From Stenotrophomonas rhizophila (lineage in GTDB: Bacteria; Pseudomonadota; Gammaproteobacteria; Xanthomonadales; Xanthomonadaceae): 64,000 nucleotides of DNA. Each line of letters begins with the position of its first letter. Position 1 is the first letter of the stretch. Where the stretch lies: assembly GCF_001704155.1 (NCBI RefSeq), contig NZ_CP016294.1, forward strand, positions 1,547,501 to 1,611,500. The letters are read 5' to 3'. This document shows positions 27,205-35,355 of this stretch, piece after piece. The notes under the pieces were generated by a model. The model had not been told where the DNA came from, made no database searches, and saw nothing but the letters and a program-made list of their open reading frames with translations. Made by a program: the position numbers and the translations under genes.

Positions 27205-27762
27205 TCAGACCGCCATCAGTTCCTTTTCCTTTTCGGCAACCACACTGTCGACGTCCTTGATGGACTTGTCGGTCAGCTTCTGGATGTCGTCTTCGCCGCG
27301 CTTCTTGTCGTCTTCGCTGATCGACTTGTCCTTCAGCAGGGCGGCGATGGCCTTGTTCGCATCCTGGCGGATGTTGCGGATGGCGATCTTGGCGCCTTCG
27401 CCTTCCTTCTGCACCTGCTTGCCAAGCTCGCGGCGACGCTCTTCGGTCGGCGGCGGCAGGTTCAGGCGGATGACGGTGCCGGCCACGTTGGGGGTCAGGC
27501 CGAGGTCGGAGGCGTAGATCGCCTTTTCCACGTCCTTGATCATGCCCTTGTCGAACAGGGTGATGACCAGCGAGTGGCCTTCGGAAACGCTGATCGAGGC
27601 GACCTGGTTGAGCGGCGTGTCGGTGCCGTAGGCCTTGACCGTGATCCGGTCCAGCAGGGCCGGCGAAGCACGGCCGGTGCGGATGGAGGTCAGGGTTTGC
27701 TTCAGAGCATCGATGCTCTTTGCCATGCGCGTCTGCGCGTCCTGCTTGATTTCGTTGAGCAT
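27205..27762 (-). CDS. frr: ribosome recycling factor
   Basis: A 185-residue protein identical in length to E. coli RRF. MAKSIDALKQTLTSIRTGRASP forms the start of the three-helix domain, and LNLPPPTEERRRELGKQVQKEGEGAKIAIRNIR the hinge and second helix. With EF-G it splits post-termination ribosomes. The start at 27762 (MLNEIKQDAQ) follows the family alignment. It comes 105 bases after pyrH. Confidence 0.97.
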   Translation of the reverse strand: MLNEIKQDAQTRMAKSIDALKQTLTSIRTGRASPALLDRITVKAYGTDTPLNQVASISVSEGHSLVITLFDKGMIKDVEKAIYASDLGLTPNVAGTVIRLNLPPPTEERRRELGKQVQKEGEGAKIAIRNIRQDANKAIAALLKDKSISEDDKKRGEDDIQKLTDKSIKDVDSVVAEKEKELMAV

Positions 27763-27867
27763 CGCCCGAATCCTGGGTGTCACTGGGAATCGGGCGATTA
27801 TAGGCGAAATGGGGTGAACCAAGGTCCGCGCTGAACGGGCGGGTGCCGGCCGTGGCCGGCGCGCCGG

Positions 27868-28596
27868 TCAGGTGGCGTCGCGGCCGCGCACCAGGGTGCC
27901 GATGTTCTCGCCGTGCAGGATCTTCAGCAGTTCGCCCGGCTGGCCCATGTCGAACACGCGCAGCGGCAGGTCGCTGTCGCGGGCGAGGGCGAAGGCGGCG
28001 GTATCCATCACTTCCAGGCCACGGCGGATCACTTCGTCGTAGGTCAGGCTGTCGAAGCGGACCGCATCGCTGTGCTTGTTGGGGTCCTTGTCGTACACGC
28101 CGTCGACCTTGGTGGCCTTGAGCAGCAGGTCCGCGCCGATTTCGATGGCGCGCAGCGCGGCACCGGAATCGGTGGTGAAGAACGGGCTGCCGACGCCGGC
28201 GGCGAAGATCACCAGGCGACCCTTTTCAAGGTGGCGGATGGCGCGGCGGCGGATGTAGTCCTCGCACACGTCGTTGATCTTGATGGCACTCATCACCCGG
28301 GCCTTGGCGCCCAGCTTCTCCAGCGCGTCCTGCATGGCCAGCGCGTTGATCACGGTGGCCAGCATGCCCATCTGGTCGCCAGTGACGCGGTCCATGCCGC
28401 CGGCGGCCAGGCCGGCGCCGCGGAAGATGTTGCCGCCGCCGATGACCAGCGCCACTTCGGCTCCGGCCTGCTGCGCTTCGATCACTTCGCGCGCCAGGCG
28501 GTTGATGACCTTGGGGTCGATGCCGTAGTCCTCATCCCCCATCAGTGCCTCCCCGGAAACTTTCAGCAGGATGCGGCGATAGGAAAGATTGGACAT
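27868..28596 (-). CDS. pyrH: UMP kinase
   Basis: A 242-residue amino-acid-kinase-family enzyme phosphorylating UMP to [16 protein letters not shown] binds phosphate, [13 protein letters not shown] and [22 protein letters not shown] are the nucleotide and hexamer-interface regions, and [15 protein letters not shown] closes the site. A -10-like TAGAAT lies on the minus strand at 28628-28633, 32 bases upstream, suggesting an own promoter now that tsf is separated from pyrH. Confidence 0.97.
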   Translation of the reverse strand: MSNLSYRRILLKVSGEALMGDEDYGIDPKVINRLAREVIEAQQAGAEVALVIGGGNIFRGAGLAAGGMDRVTGDQMGMLATVINALAMQDALEKLGAKARVMSAIKINDVCEDYIRRRAIRHLEKGRLVIFAAGVGSPFFTTDSGAALRAIEIGADLLLKATKVDGVYDKDPNKHSDAVRFDSLTYDEVIRRGLEVMDTAAFALARDSDLPLRVFDMGQPGELLKILHGENIGTLVRGRDAT

Positions 28597-28720
28597 GGTG
28601 GCCTCTGGATGCGTGGAAAACGCGGGAATTCTACTGGATGCGGCGGCACTCGGCGTGGAAAATCTGCTGCACTGCGGCGCAGCCCTGCCACAGCGGTGGA
28701 TCGCCGCTTCCTGACTCCAT

Positions 28721-30220
28721 TCAGGCCGTGGCGGTCCCCGGTGAACGCGCAATCACGCGGTTGCGCCCCAGGTTCTTGGAACGGTACAGCACGTCGTCGG
28801 CGGCCTTCAGCAGGTCCTGAACATCGGCGAAACGCTCATAGCCGCCTTGGGTGGCCACGCCGGCGGAGAAGGTGACGAACAGCGGGCCGTCGGCTACTTC
28901 GGCCATGGGGGTGTTGACGATGCTGGCCAGCACCCGGCGCACCACGTCCAGCGCCACCAGCTCGGTGGTGTTGGGCAGCAGGGCGATGAATTCCTCGCCG
29001 CCGAAGCGGGCCACGGTATCGCTGTTGCGCAGGTGTTCCTGCAGCTGGGTGGCGAACTCGCGCAGCACCTGGTCACCGAGCAGGTGGCCGTGGGCGTCGT
29101 TGATCTTCTTGAAATCGTCCAGGTCGATGAAGGCCACCGACAGCGGCCAGCCGTGCCGGGTGGCGCGCAGGAACTCCTGTTCCAGCACGGCCTCGAGCTG
29201 GCGGCGGTTGAGCACGCCGGTCAGGGCGTCGCGGTGGGCCTGTTCGGCCAGCCGGTTGGCGCGTGCCTCGAATTCGTCGGCGCGCTGGCGGGCCAGGGCG
29301 GCATCCTGCATTTCGCGCAGGTTGCGCAGCGTCGCCAGCTCCTGGGCATGGTCGATCAGCTGCTGCACGCGCGCAGGCGAAATCAGCGTGGTCTCGAACA
29401 GGGCGCTGATCTCGGGCAGGGCTTCGCCGATCCGGGCCAGCACCTGGTCGAACTGCGCGCTGTCCAGCTTGAGGGTCTCGTTGACCTGCTGCAGGGCATG
29501 TTCGCGGGCAGCATCGGCGTCGGCGCTGAGCCAGATGTCGGCGACCGCACCGGACAGGGCCACGCAGGCCTGGAAGTTGTCCTCGGCCGCGGCCGGCGAT
29601 TCGCTGCGGGCGATGGCGTCCACCAGGTAGCGCGGCAGGTCCCACTGTTCGGCCATCCACGCGCCCACCTCGGCATGGGTGCAGTCCAGGTGCTCACGTT
29701 CGAGGGCGATCAGGGCCTCGTTGTCGCGGGCCTGGCGCAGCAGCGGCAGGTAGCGCTCGGGCTCGCTCTGGGCCAGTACGAGCACGCCAATGTCCTGCAG
29801 CAGGCCGGCCAGCATCAGTTCCTCGGCCTTGCGCAGGCCGCGGGCCTGGCCGAGCAGGCTGGCCGCCAGCGCGCTGAGGATGCTGCGCCGCCAGGCGCGC
29901 TCGCGCACGTCCTGGCCCTGGCCGGGGGCGGTCAGGTCCTGGGTGACGGTGAAGCCCAGGGCGAGGCTGACGGTGGCGTTGAGCCCCAGCATGGTCAGTG
30001 CCTGGCCGAGGTTCTCGATCCGCCGGCGGCTGGCATACAGCGGCGAATTGGCAATGCGCAGCATGCGCGCGCTCAGCGCCATGTCGATGGCGATGACGTC
30101 GGCGGCCGTGGTGATGTCGGTTTCCGGATCCTGCGCCAGTTCGATGATGCGCAGGGCAATACCGGGCGGCGAGGGCAGGTTGCGGCAGAGCGCCAGGGCG
30201 GCTGTCAGCTCGGGAGGCAT
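28721..30220 (-). CDS. HDOD-GGDEF protein, probable diguanylate cyclase
   Basis: A 499-residue two-domain signalling protein. Residues about 10-205 form an HDOD domain ([19 protein letters not shown], then [16 protein letters not shown] and [11 protein letters not shown]). A coiled-coil linker (about 285-330) leads to a GGDEF domain (about 331-495). The active-site motif is GGEEF at 407-411, a catalytically competent form, preceded by [10 protein letters not shown], and an RxxD inhibitory site (RNSD, 398-401) lies six residues before it. Cyclic-di-GMP synthesis with product feedback is therefore likely. The gene sits between tsf and pyrH, genes that are adjacent in E. coli, with the AIM24 gene diverging from it. 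Confidence 0.9.
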   Translation of the reverse strand: MPPELTAALALCRNLPSPPGIALRIIELAQDPETDITTAADVIAIDMALSARMLRIANSPLYASRRRIENLGQALTMLGLNATVSLALGFTVTQDLTAPGQGQDVRERAWRRSILSALAASLLGQARGLRKAEELMLAGLLQDIGVLVLAQSEPERYLPLLRQARDNEALIALEREHLDCTHAEVGAWMAEQWDLPRYLVDAIARSESPAAAEDNFQACVALSGAVADIWLSADADAAREHALQQVNETLKLDSAQFDQVLARIGEALPEISALFETTLISPARVQQLIDHAQELATLRNLREMQDAALARQRADEFEARANRLAEQAHRDALTGVLNRRQLEAVLEQEFLRATRHGWPLSVAFIDLDDFKKINDAHGHLLGDQVLREFATQLQEHLRNSDTVARFGGEEFIALLPNTTELVALDVVRRVLASIVNTPMAEVADGPLFVTFSAGVATQGGYERFADVQDLLKAADDVLYRSKNLGRNRVIARSPGTATA

Positions 30221-30495
30221 GGCGGGAATACTGAGGTGATGTGGCAAGAATACATGGTGTGCGTCACAGATTTGAGTGTTGGTGCTTGCGTTGTGGGAAA
30301 TGTTGCCTGCGACAGGTGGGGGTCGAGGTGCCTTTCGATGCAAAACCAACGGGCAGATCGTGCGGCGGTGGGGCAATGAGCTCTTTGGTACCACATCCGC
30401 TGGCGGATGGGGGAGTGGCACGAGTGGCGTCCGCTGCTGCAATGCGGTGGGCGGCGCGGGTACCATGCGGCCTCCAATGAAAAAGGATGGACCCC

Positions 30496-31191
30496 ATGGC
30501 CGTAAAGTCGCTTCAGGAATTCCTCGCCAGCACGCACGAAAAAGATGTCAGTGCGGATGCATTCGAGCTTGAGAGCCCGCACATGCTGGAGATACGGGTG
30601 AACGGCATGGTCTGGGCCAAGGCCGGTTCGATGGTGGCGCGCAAGGGGGCGGTGAAGTTCACCCGCCAGGGGCTGCTGGAGCAGGGGCTGGGCACGCTGC
30701 TGAAGAAAATGGTGAGCGGTGAGGGGCTGCAGCTGATGAAGATCGAGGGGCAGGGGCGGGCCTACCTGGCCGATGCGGGCAAGCAGGTGACGCTGCTGCG
30801 GCTGGCGGGCGAGTCGATTTTCGTCAACGGCAACGATGTGTTGGCCTTTGAGACGGGCATCGAGTCCAAGATCACCATGATGCGCAAGGTGGCAGGCATG
30901 CTTTCGGGCGGGCTGTTCAACATGCGCCTGAGTGGGCACGGGATCGTGGCGATCACCTCGCATTACGAGCCGCTGACGCTGCCGGTGACGGCGCAGGGTG
31001 GCCCGGTGTTCACCGACCCGAACGCAACGGTGGCCTGGTCGGGCTCGTTGACGCCCGAGATCGTCACCGACATTTCGCTGGGTACGCTGGTCGGGCGCGG
31101 TTCGGGCGAAACCCTGCAGCTGCGCTTCGCCGGCGAAGGCTGGGTGGTGGTGCAGCCGTATGAGGAAGTTTCGTTCCAGGCGAAGGGCTGA
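30496..31191 (+). CDS. AIM24/TIGR00266 family protein
   Basis: A 231-residue beta-rich protein of the AIM24 family: FELESPHMLEIRVNGMVWAKAGSMVARKGAVKF at the N terminus and ITSHYEPLTLPV, FTDPNATVAWSG near residue 170. The fold is a double-stranded beta helix (related to TRAP-like structures); bacterial members have no settled role. I prefer ATG 30496 over ATG 30487, since AAAAAGGA ends eight bases before the former and abuts the latter. It diverges from the HDOD-GGDEF gene over 275 bases and shares a bidirectional terminator with tsf. Confidence 0.85.
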   Translation: MAVKSLQEFLASTHEKDVSADAFELESPHMLEIRVNGMVWAKAGSMVARKGAVKFTRQGLLEQGLGTLLKKMVSGEGLQLMKIEGQGRAYLADAGKQVTLLRLAGESIFVNGNDVLAFETGIESKITMMRKVAGMLSGGLFNMRLSGHGIVAITSHYEPLTLPVTAQGGPVFTDPNATVAWSGSLTPEIVTDISLGTLVGRGSGETLQLRFAGEGWVVVQPYEEVSFQAKG

Positions 31192-31204
31192 GGGTCGCCG
31201 GCCA

Positions 31205-31236
31205 CAAAAAAAAGCCCGGCTTGCGCCGGGCTTTTT
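31205..31236. terminator. bidirectional terminator (AIM24 / tsf)
   Basis: AAAAAGCCCGGC and GCCGGGCTTTTT flank a TTGC loop. A-tract and T-tract on either side make it work in both directions. Confidence 0.9.
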
Positions 31237-31260
31237 CGTGTCATCGCTTGAGGCGATGGA

Positions 31261-32139
31261 TCAGGCCAGGCCGGCCTGCTTCATCACTTCGGCGGCGTAG
31301 TCTTCCACCACCTTCTCGATGCCTTCGCCGACAGCCAGGCGCTTGAAGCCGATCACGTCGGCGCCGGCGGCCTTGACCACCTGCTCGACGGACTGATCGG
31401 TGTTCAGCACGTACGGCTGGCCGTACAGGGTGACTTCGTTGACGATCTTGGCGATCTTGCCGCTGATGATCTTCTCGAGGATGTCGGCCGGCTTGGACTT
31501 GTCCTTGTCGGACATCTTGGCCAGTTCGATTTCCTTTTCCTTGGCAACGAACTCGGCCGGCACGTCGGCAGCCTTGTTGTGCGGCGGGTTCATGGCAGCC
31601 ACATGCATGGCCAGGCCACGCGCCAGCTCGGCGTCGCCGCCGGCCAGTTCAACCAGCACGCCGATGCGGCCGCCGTGCACGTAGGCCGCGACGTTGTTCG
31701 ACGATTCCAGGCGGACGATGCGACGCACGTCGACCTTTTCGCCGACCTTGGCAATGACCGCAGCGCGGGATTCTTCGACGGTTTCGCCCGACGGCAGCTT
31801 GGCGGCCTTCAGCGCATCGATGTCGGCAGCGCCCGAGCTCAGCGCGACCGAGGCAACGGCCTTGGCGAAGTCCAGGAAGTTGCTGTCCTTGGCGACGAAG
31901 TCGGTTTCGGAGTTGATTTCGACCAGCACGGCCTTGTTGCCGTCCTGTGCCGACACGATGATGCCTTCGGCAGCAACGCGGTCAGCCTTCTTGTCGGCCT
32001 TGGCCAGGCCCGACTTGCGCAGCCACTCCGCCGAAGCGTCGATGTCGCCGCCGTTTTCGGTAAGTGCCTTCTTGCACTCCATCATGCCGGCGCCAGTGCG
32101 CTCGCGCAGTTCCTTGACCAGGGAAGCAGTGATTTCCAC
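31261..32139 (-). CDS. tsf: translation elongation factor Ts
   Basis: A 292-residue EF-Ts, the guanine nucleotide exchange factor for EF-Tu. [23 protein letters not shown] (about residues 10-32) is the family signature, followed by the TDFVA motif ([10 protein letters not shown]) that contacts EF-Tu. It lies 126 bases downstream of rpsB in the usual operon and ends at a strong terminator, so in this genome the rpsB-tsf unit is cut off from pyrH. Confidence 0.98.
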   Translation of the reverse strand: MEITASLVKELRERTGAGMMECKKALTENGGDIDASAEWLRKSGLAKADKKADRVAAEGIIVSAQDGNKAVLVEINSETDFVAKDSNFLDFAKAVASVALSSGAADIDALKAAKLPSGETVEESRAAVIAKVGEKVDVRRIVRLESSNNVAAYVHGGRIGVLVELAGGDAELARGLAMHVAAMNPPHNKAADVPAEFVAKEKEIELAKMSDKDKSKPADILEKIISGKIAKIVNEVTLYGQPYVLNTDQSVEQVVKAAGADVIGFKRLAVGEGIEKVVEDYAAEVMKQAGLA

Positions 32140-32265
32140 GGGAATTCCTCACGAAAGAAAGGGGTTGGGCCGGCATCGTGGCCGGCCCATGTGACAGCAT
32201 CCTGTCATCGCGCCAGTGGCAGCGGACAGGAGCGGTGGACGCCAGGCGCCCACCGCGGGCCTGGA

Positions 32266-33072
32266 TCAGGCCTGGGCTTCGCCCTTGTCGGCAGCAGCCT
32301 TCTTGGCCGGAGCGCGGCGGGCCGGCTTGGCTTCTTCGGCAGCCGGGGCGTCGGCGAACTCTTCTTCACGGACGGTGGCAGCGTGCGGAGCAGCAGCCTT
32401 GCCTTCCAGCACGGCGTCGGCAGCGGCGCGGGCGTACAGCTGCACGGCACGGATGGCGTCGTCGTTGCCCGGGATCGCGTAATCGACCAGTTCCGGGTTG
32501 TAGTTGGTATCGACGACAGCGATCACCGGGATGCCGAGCTTCTTGGCTTCCTTGATGGCGATGTCTTCGTGGCCGATGTCGATGACGAAGATCGCGTCCG
32601 GCAGGCGGTTCATTTCCTTGATGCCGCCCAGCGAGGCTTCCAGCTTGTCACGCTCGCGACGCAGGCCCAGCACTTCGTGCTTGACCAGCTTGTCGAAGGT
32701 GCCGTCGGTTTCGCCGGCTTCCAGTTCCTTCAGGCGGGCAACCGACTGCTTCACGGTACGGAAGTTGGTCAGGGTGCCGCCCAGCCAACGCTGGTTCATG
32801 AACGGCATGCCGCAACGCTCGGCTTCTTCGCGGATCGACTCGCGGGCGCTGCGCTTGGTGCCCAGGAACAGGATGGTGCCGCGCTTCTGCGCGACGCTGG
32901 AAATGAAGTTCATCGCGTCATTGAAGAGCGGAACGGTCTTTTCCAGGTTGATGATGTGGATCTTGCCGCGGGCGCCGAAGATGTACTGGCCCATCTTGGG
33001 GTTCCAGTAACGGGTCTGGTGGCCGAAATGGACGCCGGCTTCCAGCATCTGACGCATGGTGACCTGGGGCAT
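32266..33072 (-). CDS. rpsB: 30S ribosomal protein S2
   Basis: A 268-residue S2. [22 protein letters not shown] is the N-terminal signature and [33 protein letters not shown] the central one. The C terminus carries a Lys/Ala/Glu-rich tail of about 40 residues (ending [13 protein letters not shown]) beyond the E. coli length of 241. The start at 33072 is preceded by AGGAGT. A leader of about 205 bases runs from the promoter at 33285-33314. Confidence 0.98.
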   Translation of the reverse strand: MPQVTMRQMLEAGVHFGHQTRYWNPKMGQYIFGARGKIHIINLEKTVPLFNDAMNFISSVAQKRGTILFLGTKRSARESIREEAERCGMPFMNQRWLGGTLTNFRTVKQSVARLKELEAGETDGTFDKLVKHEVLGLRRERDKLEASLGGIKEMNRLPDAIFVIDIGHEDIAIKEAKKLGIPVIAVVDTNYNPELVDYAIPGNDDAIRAVQLYARAAADAVLEGKAAAPHAATVREEEFADAPAAEEAKPARRAPAKKAAADKGEAQA

Positions 33073-33284
33073 TGCAATACTCCTGATAGGGAACCGGCCG
33101 CCGCGGGTAATAGTGGGCGGTCCGCCGCAAGGCGGGGGGTTCCGGGGTTTGGCTTCCCTGTCGCTTCCGTGTCCGAACTCCTCGCGGAGCACCCCGGCAC
33201 GGATATGGGCGGCAGGTGTGGATTCACCGGTGACGTCCGGTGTTGACGGGTTTCCTGCGCACAGGGCGCGAAGAAATCCGGTCG

Positions 33285-33314
33285 ATTATAGCCCGGGCCG
33301 GCGGTCCGGCGCAA
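33285..33314 (-). promoter_or_regulatory. rpsB promoter overlapping the fimbrial chaperone stop codon
   Basis: On the minus strand a perfect TATAAT (33285-33290) lies 18 bases from TTGCGC (33309-33314). The TAA stop of the upstream chaperone gene (33286-33288) is part of the -10 box. Transcription would begin near 33278, giving rpsB a 5' leader of about 205 nucleotides, long enough for S2-mediated autoregulation. Confidence 0.65.
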
Positions 33315-34002
33315 TTGGCGGGCTGGCGGCCGGGATGTCGGCCGGTTCCGCGTCGCCGATCCGGGCCCGGAAACGGCCCCCGGCATAGGCTGTGGCGGGG
33401 CCGGGCAGGGCCCATAGGCGGGTGCTGCCGGCCAGAACATAGCCGGCCAGCTCGGGGAGCAGCAGCGTGGCGCGTCCGTCGGGGCCAATGAAGGTCAGGT
33501 CCGCCAGCCGCGCGTGGCCGGTGCCGCCATTGTAAAGCGCCAGCAGGGCGTGGCCGGCAGCGTCGCGAAGGTCGGCGGACAGGGCGGGCGCCGGGCGCGG
33601 CTGCGGCCCGGCCACGAACACCGGCAGCGACACCTGCAGCGGCGGGCTGCCGGGGCCGGCCCGGAGCACCAGCCGGTAGCCCTGTTCAGCGGTGGGGGCG
33701 GCGCCGATCCGGACCACCCGTACCCGCTGCCGGGCGTTTGGTGCCAGCGCCAGCCGGGTCGGGCTCACCACCACGTCCTGCGCCGGGGTCAGGCGTTCGG
33801 CGTCGGCGCTCTGTTCCCACCGGTACAACCGCGCCTGGCCCGACCACGGCTGGGCCGTCTCGTTGTGCAGCCACAGTTCGGCGTCCTGCTGGTCCGGGCG
33901 CAGCGCAACCCGCAGCGGGGAAATGTCCAGCGCCTGCGCGGCGGCCGGAGCAAGCAGCGCCAGCAGCAGGCAGGCGCGGATCAGAAGGTCAGGGTGAGCC
34001 AT
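33286..34002 (-). CDS. second fimbrial (Csu-type) periplasmic chaperone
   Basis: A 238-residue PapD-like chaperone: signal peptide (residues 1-22, AAAQA), then the N-terminal Ig domain with LDISPLRVALRPDQQDAELWLHN, VVVSPTRLALAPNARQRVRVVRIG (G1-strand-like motif) and GYRLVLRAGPGS. The C-terminal Ig domain is short. It is the last gene of the pilus cluster, overlapping the 89-residue gene by 22 bases. It is more divergent and more GC-rich than the first chaperone (37732-38487), so it may be dedicated to a particular subunit, such as the tip or the small protein encoded just before it. Confidence 0.8.
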   Translation of the reverse strand: MAHPDLLIRACLLLALLAPAAAQALDISPLRVALRPDQQDAELWLHNETAQPWSGQARLYRWEQSADAERLTPAQDVVVSPTRLALAPNARQRVRVVRIGAAPTAEQGYRLVLRAGPGSPPLQVSLPVFVAGPQPRPAPALSADLRDAAGHALLALYNGGTGHARLADLTFIGPDGRATLLLPELAGYVLAGSTRLWALPGPATAYAGGRFRARIGDAEPADIPAASPPIAPDRRPGL

Positions 34003-34250
34003 GGCCGGCGGGCGTCTTCGTCGTCTTCGTCCGCCGGGGTCAGCTGCTGCACCTGGGGCGGGGCCGGGATTTCCTCGTCGCTGCGTCGGTGTGCGCTGCG
34101 GCAGCTGGCACGCGCTGCGTCTGCGTCCAGTGCGCACGCCTCCACGATCCGCAGGCGGACCTGCAGCGGCGCATTGGCCGCGTTGGCGGCAGACAGCAGG
34201 GTGGTCAGCGCCACGCAGGTGGCCAGGCGGGCGCGGCGGCGTCGGTTCAT
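33981..34250 (-). CDS. small secreted protein with minimal spore-coat-U features
   Basis: An 89-residue product with a clear signal peptide (MNRRRRARLATCVALTTLLSA, cleavage after ANA). The mature part of about 62 residues starts with LQVRLRIVEACAL, resembling the first strand and Cys of SCPU pilins, and ends WLTLTF, resembling their last strand, but the middle is a short Asp/Glu-rich spacer in place of the usual domain core. A second Cys (CRS) could pair with the first. It lies between the two-domain tip protein and the second chaperone and overlaps the latter. I do not recognise a described family; a degenerate or miniature pilin is the working guess. Confidence 0.6.
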   Translation of the reverse strand: MNRRRRARLATCVALTTLLSAANAANAPLQVRLRIVEACALDADAARASCRSAHRRSDEEIPAPPQVQQLTPADEDDEDARRPWLTLTF

Positions 34251-34314
34251 CCGGATCGGCAGCGGGGGGTCGTTGGGATATCGGCCCGGCGCTGGCGGTC
34301 TTGAGGGGTGCGAC

Positions 34315-35355
34315 TCAGTAGGTGATCGTCACCTTGATCTGGTCGCTGTAGCTGCCGGCGGCCACTGCGCCGACCGTGGGCGGTGCACGCCCATATACGG
34401 TCAGGGTCTGGGCGCTGCCGGTCCCCGTGCCCGAGACCAGGTCCACGTTGGCGGTGCTGCCCCAGCGCTGGGTGCGGGTGCTTTCGCGGTACAGCGCATA
34501 GGGAATGAAAAAGGCCGGGTTGGTGGTGTGCCGCATGCGCCGCACGCTGCCGTTCGCGTACAGGCCGTTGTCCAGCGCGATGGTGTAGGCGGTGCGGTTG
34601 AGGCAGGTCAGGCCGATGGTCGACGTGCGGTCGATGTTGGCGGTGATCGTGCCGGCACTGGTGCCGAAGTCCATGTCGGTAGTGACATAGGCACTGCACT
34701 GCGGCAGCACGGTGGCGGTGACCGTGAACGGGAAGCCGCCGGTGGCGGTCTTGTGCCCGCTGACGCCGGTGGCCGTGGTGCACGCCGCCGGCGCGGTGGC
34801 CGTGCCCAGCAGGACCTCGTTGTAGGCATATTCCAGGCGGACGTCGGCACCGCTGAACGCGGTGCTGTAACTGCCGGCCGCCAGCGTCTGGCTGGCTGGG
34901 ATGCGACCGTAGATGGTCACGGTGACCGCGCCGCTGCCGCCGGTGAGCAGGGGCACCGAGTAGTTCAGGTCCACCACCTGCGGCCCGGGCGAGGTGCCGG
35001 GGGTCAGACCCCATATGGTGCTGTAGGCGGCGCTGGTGAACAGCTGGAAGCTGAGCGGATCCGCGGTGGTGTTGGTCATCCGCCGCAGCGGTGAAATGGC
35101 CACGCCGGTGCTGCCCACGCCGATGCCGATGCAGGCGCGTACCGACGCCGTTGCCAGCAGGCTCAGCGCGGCGGTGTTGCAGGTGATGGTGAACGTGGTG
35201 GTGGTGAAGCTGGGCGCAGCGGCGGCGTTTCCGACGTTGCCGAAGGCGGCCGTGACCGGGGTGGTGGTGGTGCAGGTGGTGTCGGCGCGGGCCACGCCGG
35301 CGCCCACTAGCCCGGCCAGTGCCAGCAACCCCCCCAGCAGCAGGCGCAGGCTCAT
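34315..35355 (-). CDS. two-domain spore coat U pilin, probable pilus tip adhesin (CsuE-like)
   Basis: A 346-residue secreted protein: signal peptide (1-24), then two SCPU domains (about 25-180 and 190-346). The first contains FTITCNTAALSLLATASVRACIGIG and IYGRIPASQTLAAGSYS, the second MDFGTSAGTITANI, LYRESTRTQRWGS and VYGRAPPTVGAVAAGSYSDQIKVTITY. Two-domain SCPU proteins cap archaic Csu pili, like Acinetobacter CsuE, with hydrophobic tip loops that bind surfaces. Its ATG overlaps the usher stop by four bases. The tip assignment rests on domain number and gene order. Confidence 0.85.
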   Translation of the reverse strand: MSLRLLLGGLLALAGLVGAGVARADTTCTTTTPVTAAFGNVGNAAAAPSFTTTTFTITCNTAALSLLATASVRACIGIGVGSTGVAISPLRRMTNTTADPLSFQLFTSAAYSTIWGLTPGTSPGPQVVDLNYSVPLLTGGSGAVTVTIYGRIPASQTLAAGSYSTAFSGADVRLEYAYNEVLLGTATAPAACTTATGVSGHKTATGGFPFTVTATVLPQCSAYVTTDMDFGTSAGTITANIDRTSTIGLTCLNRTAYTIALDNGLYANGSVRRMRHTTNPAFFIPYALYRESTRTQRWGSTANVDLVSGTGTGSAQTLTVYGRAPPTVGAVAAGSYSDQIKVTITY

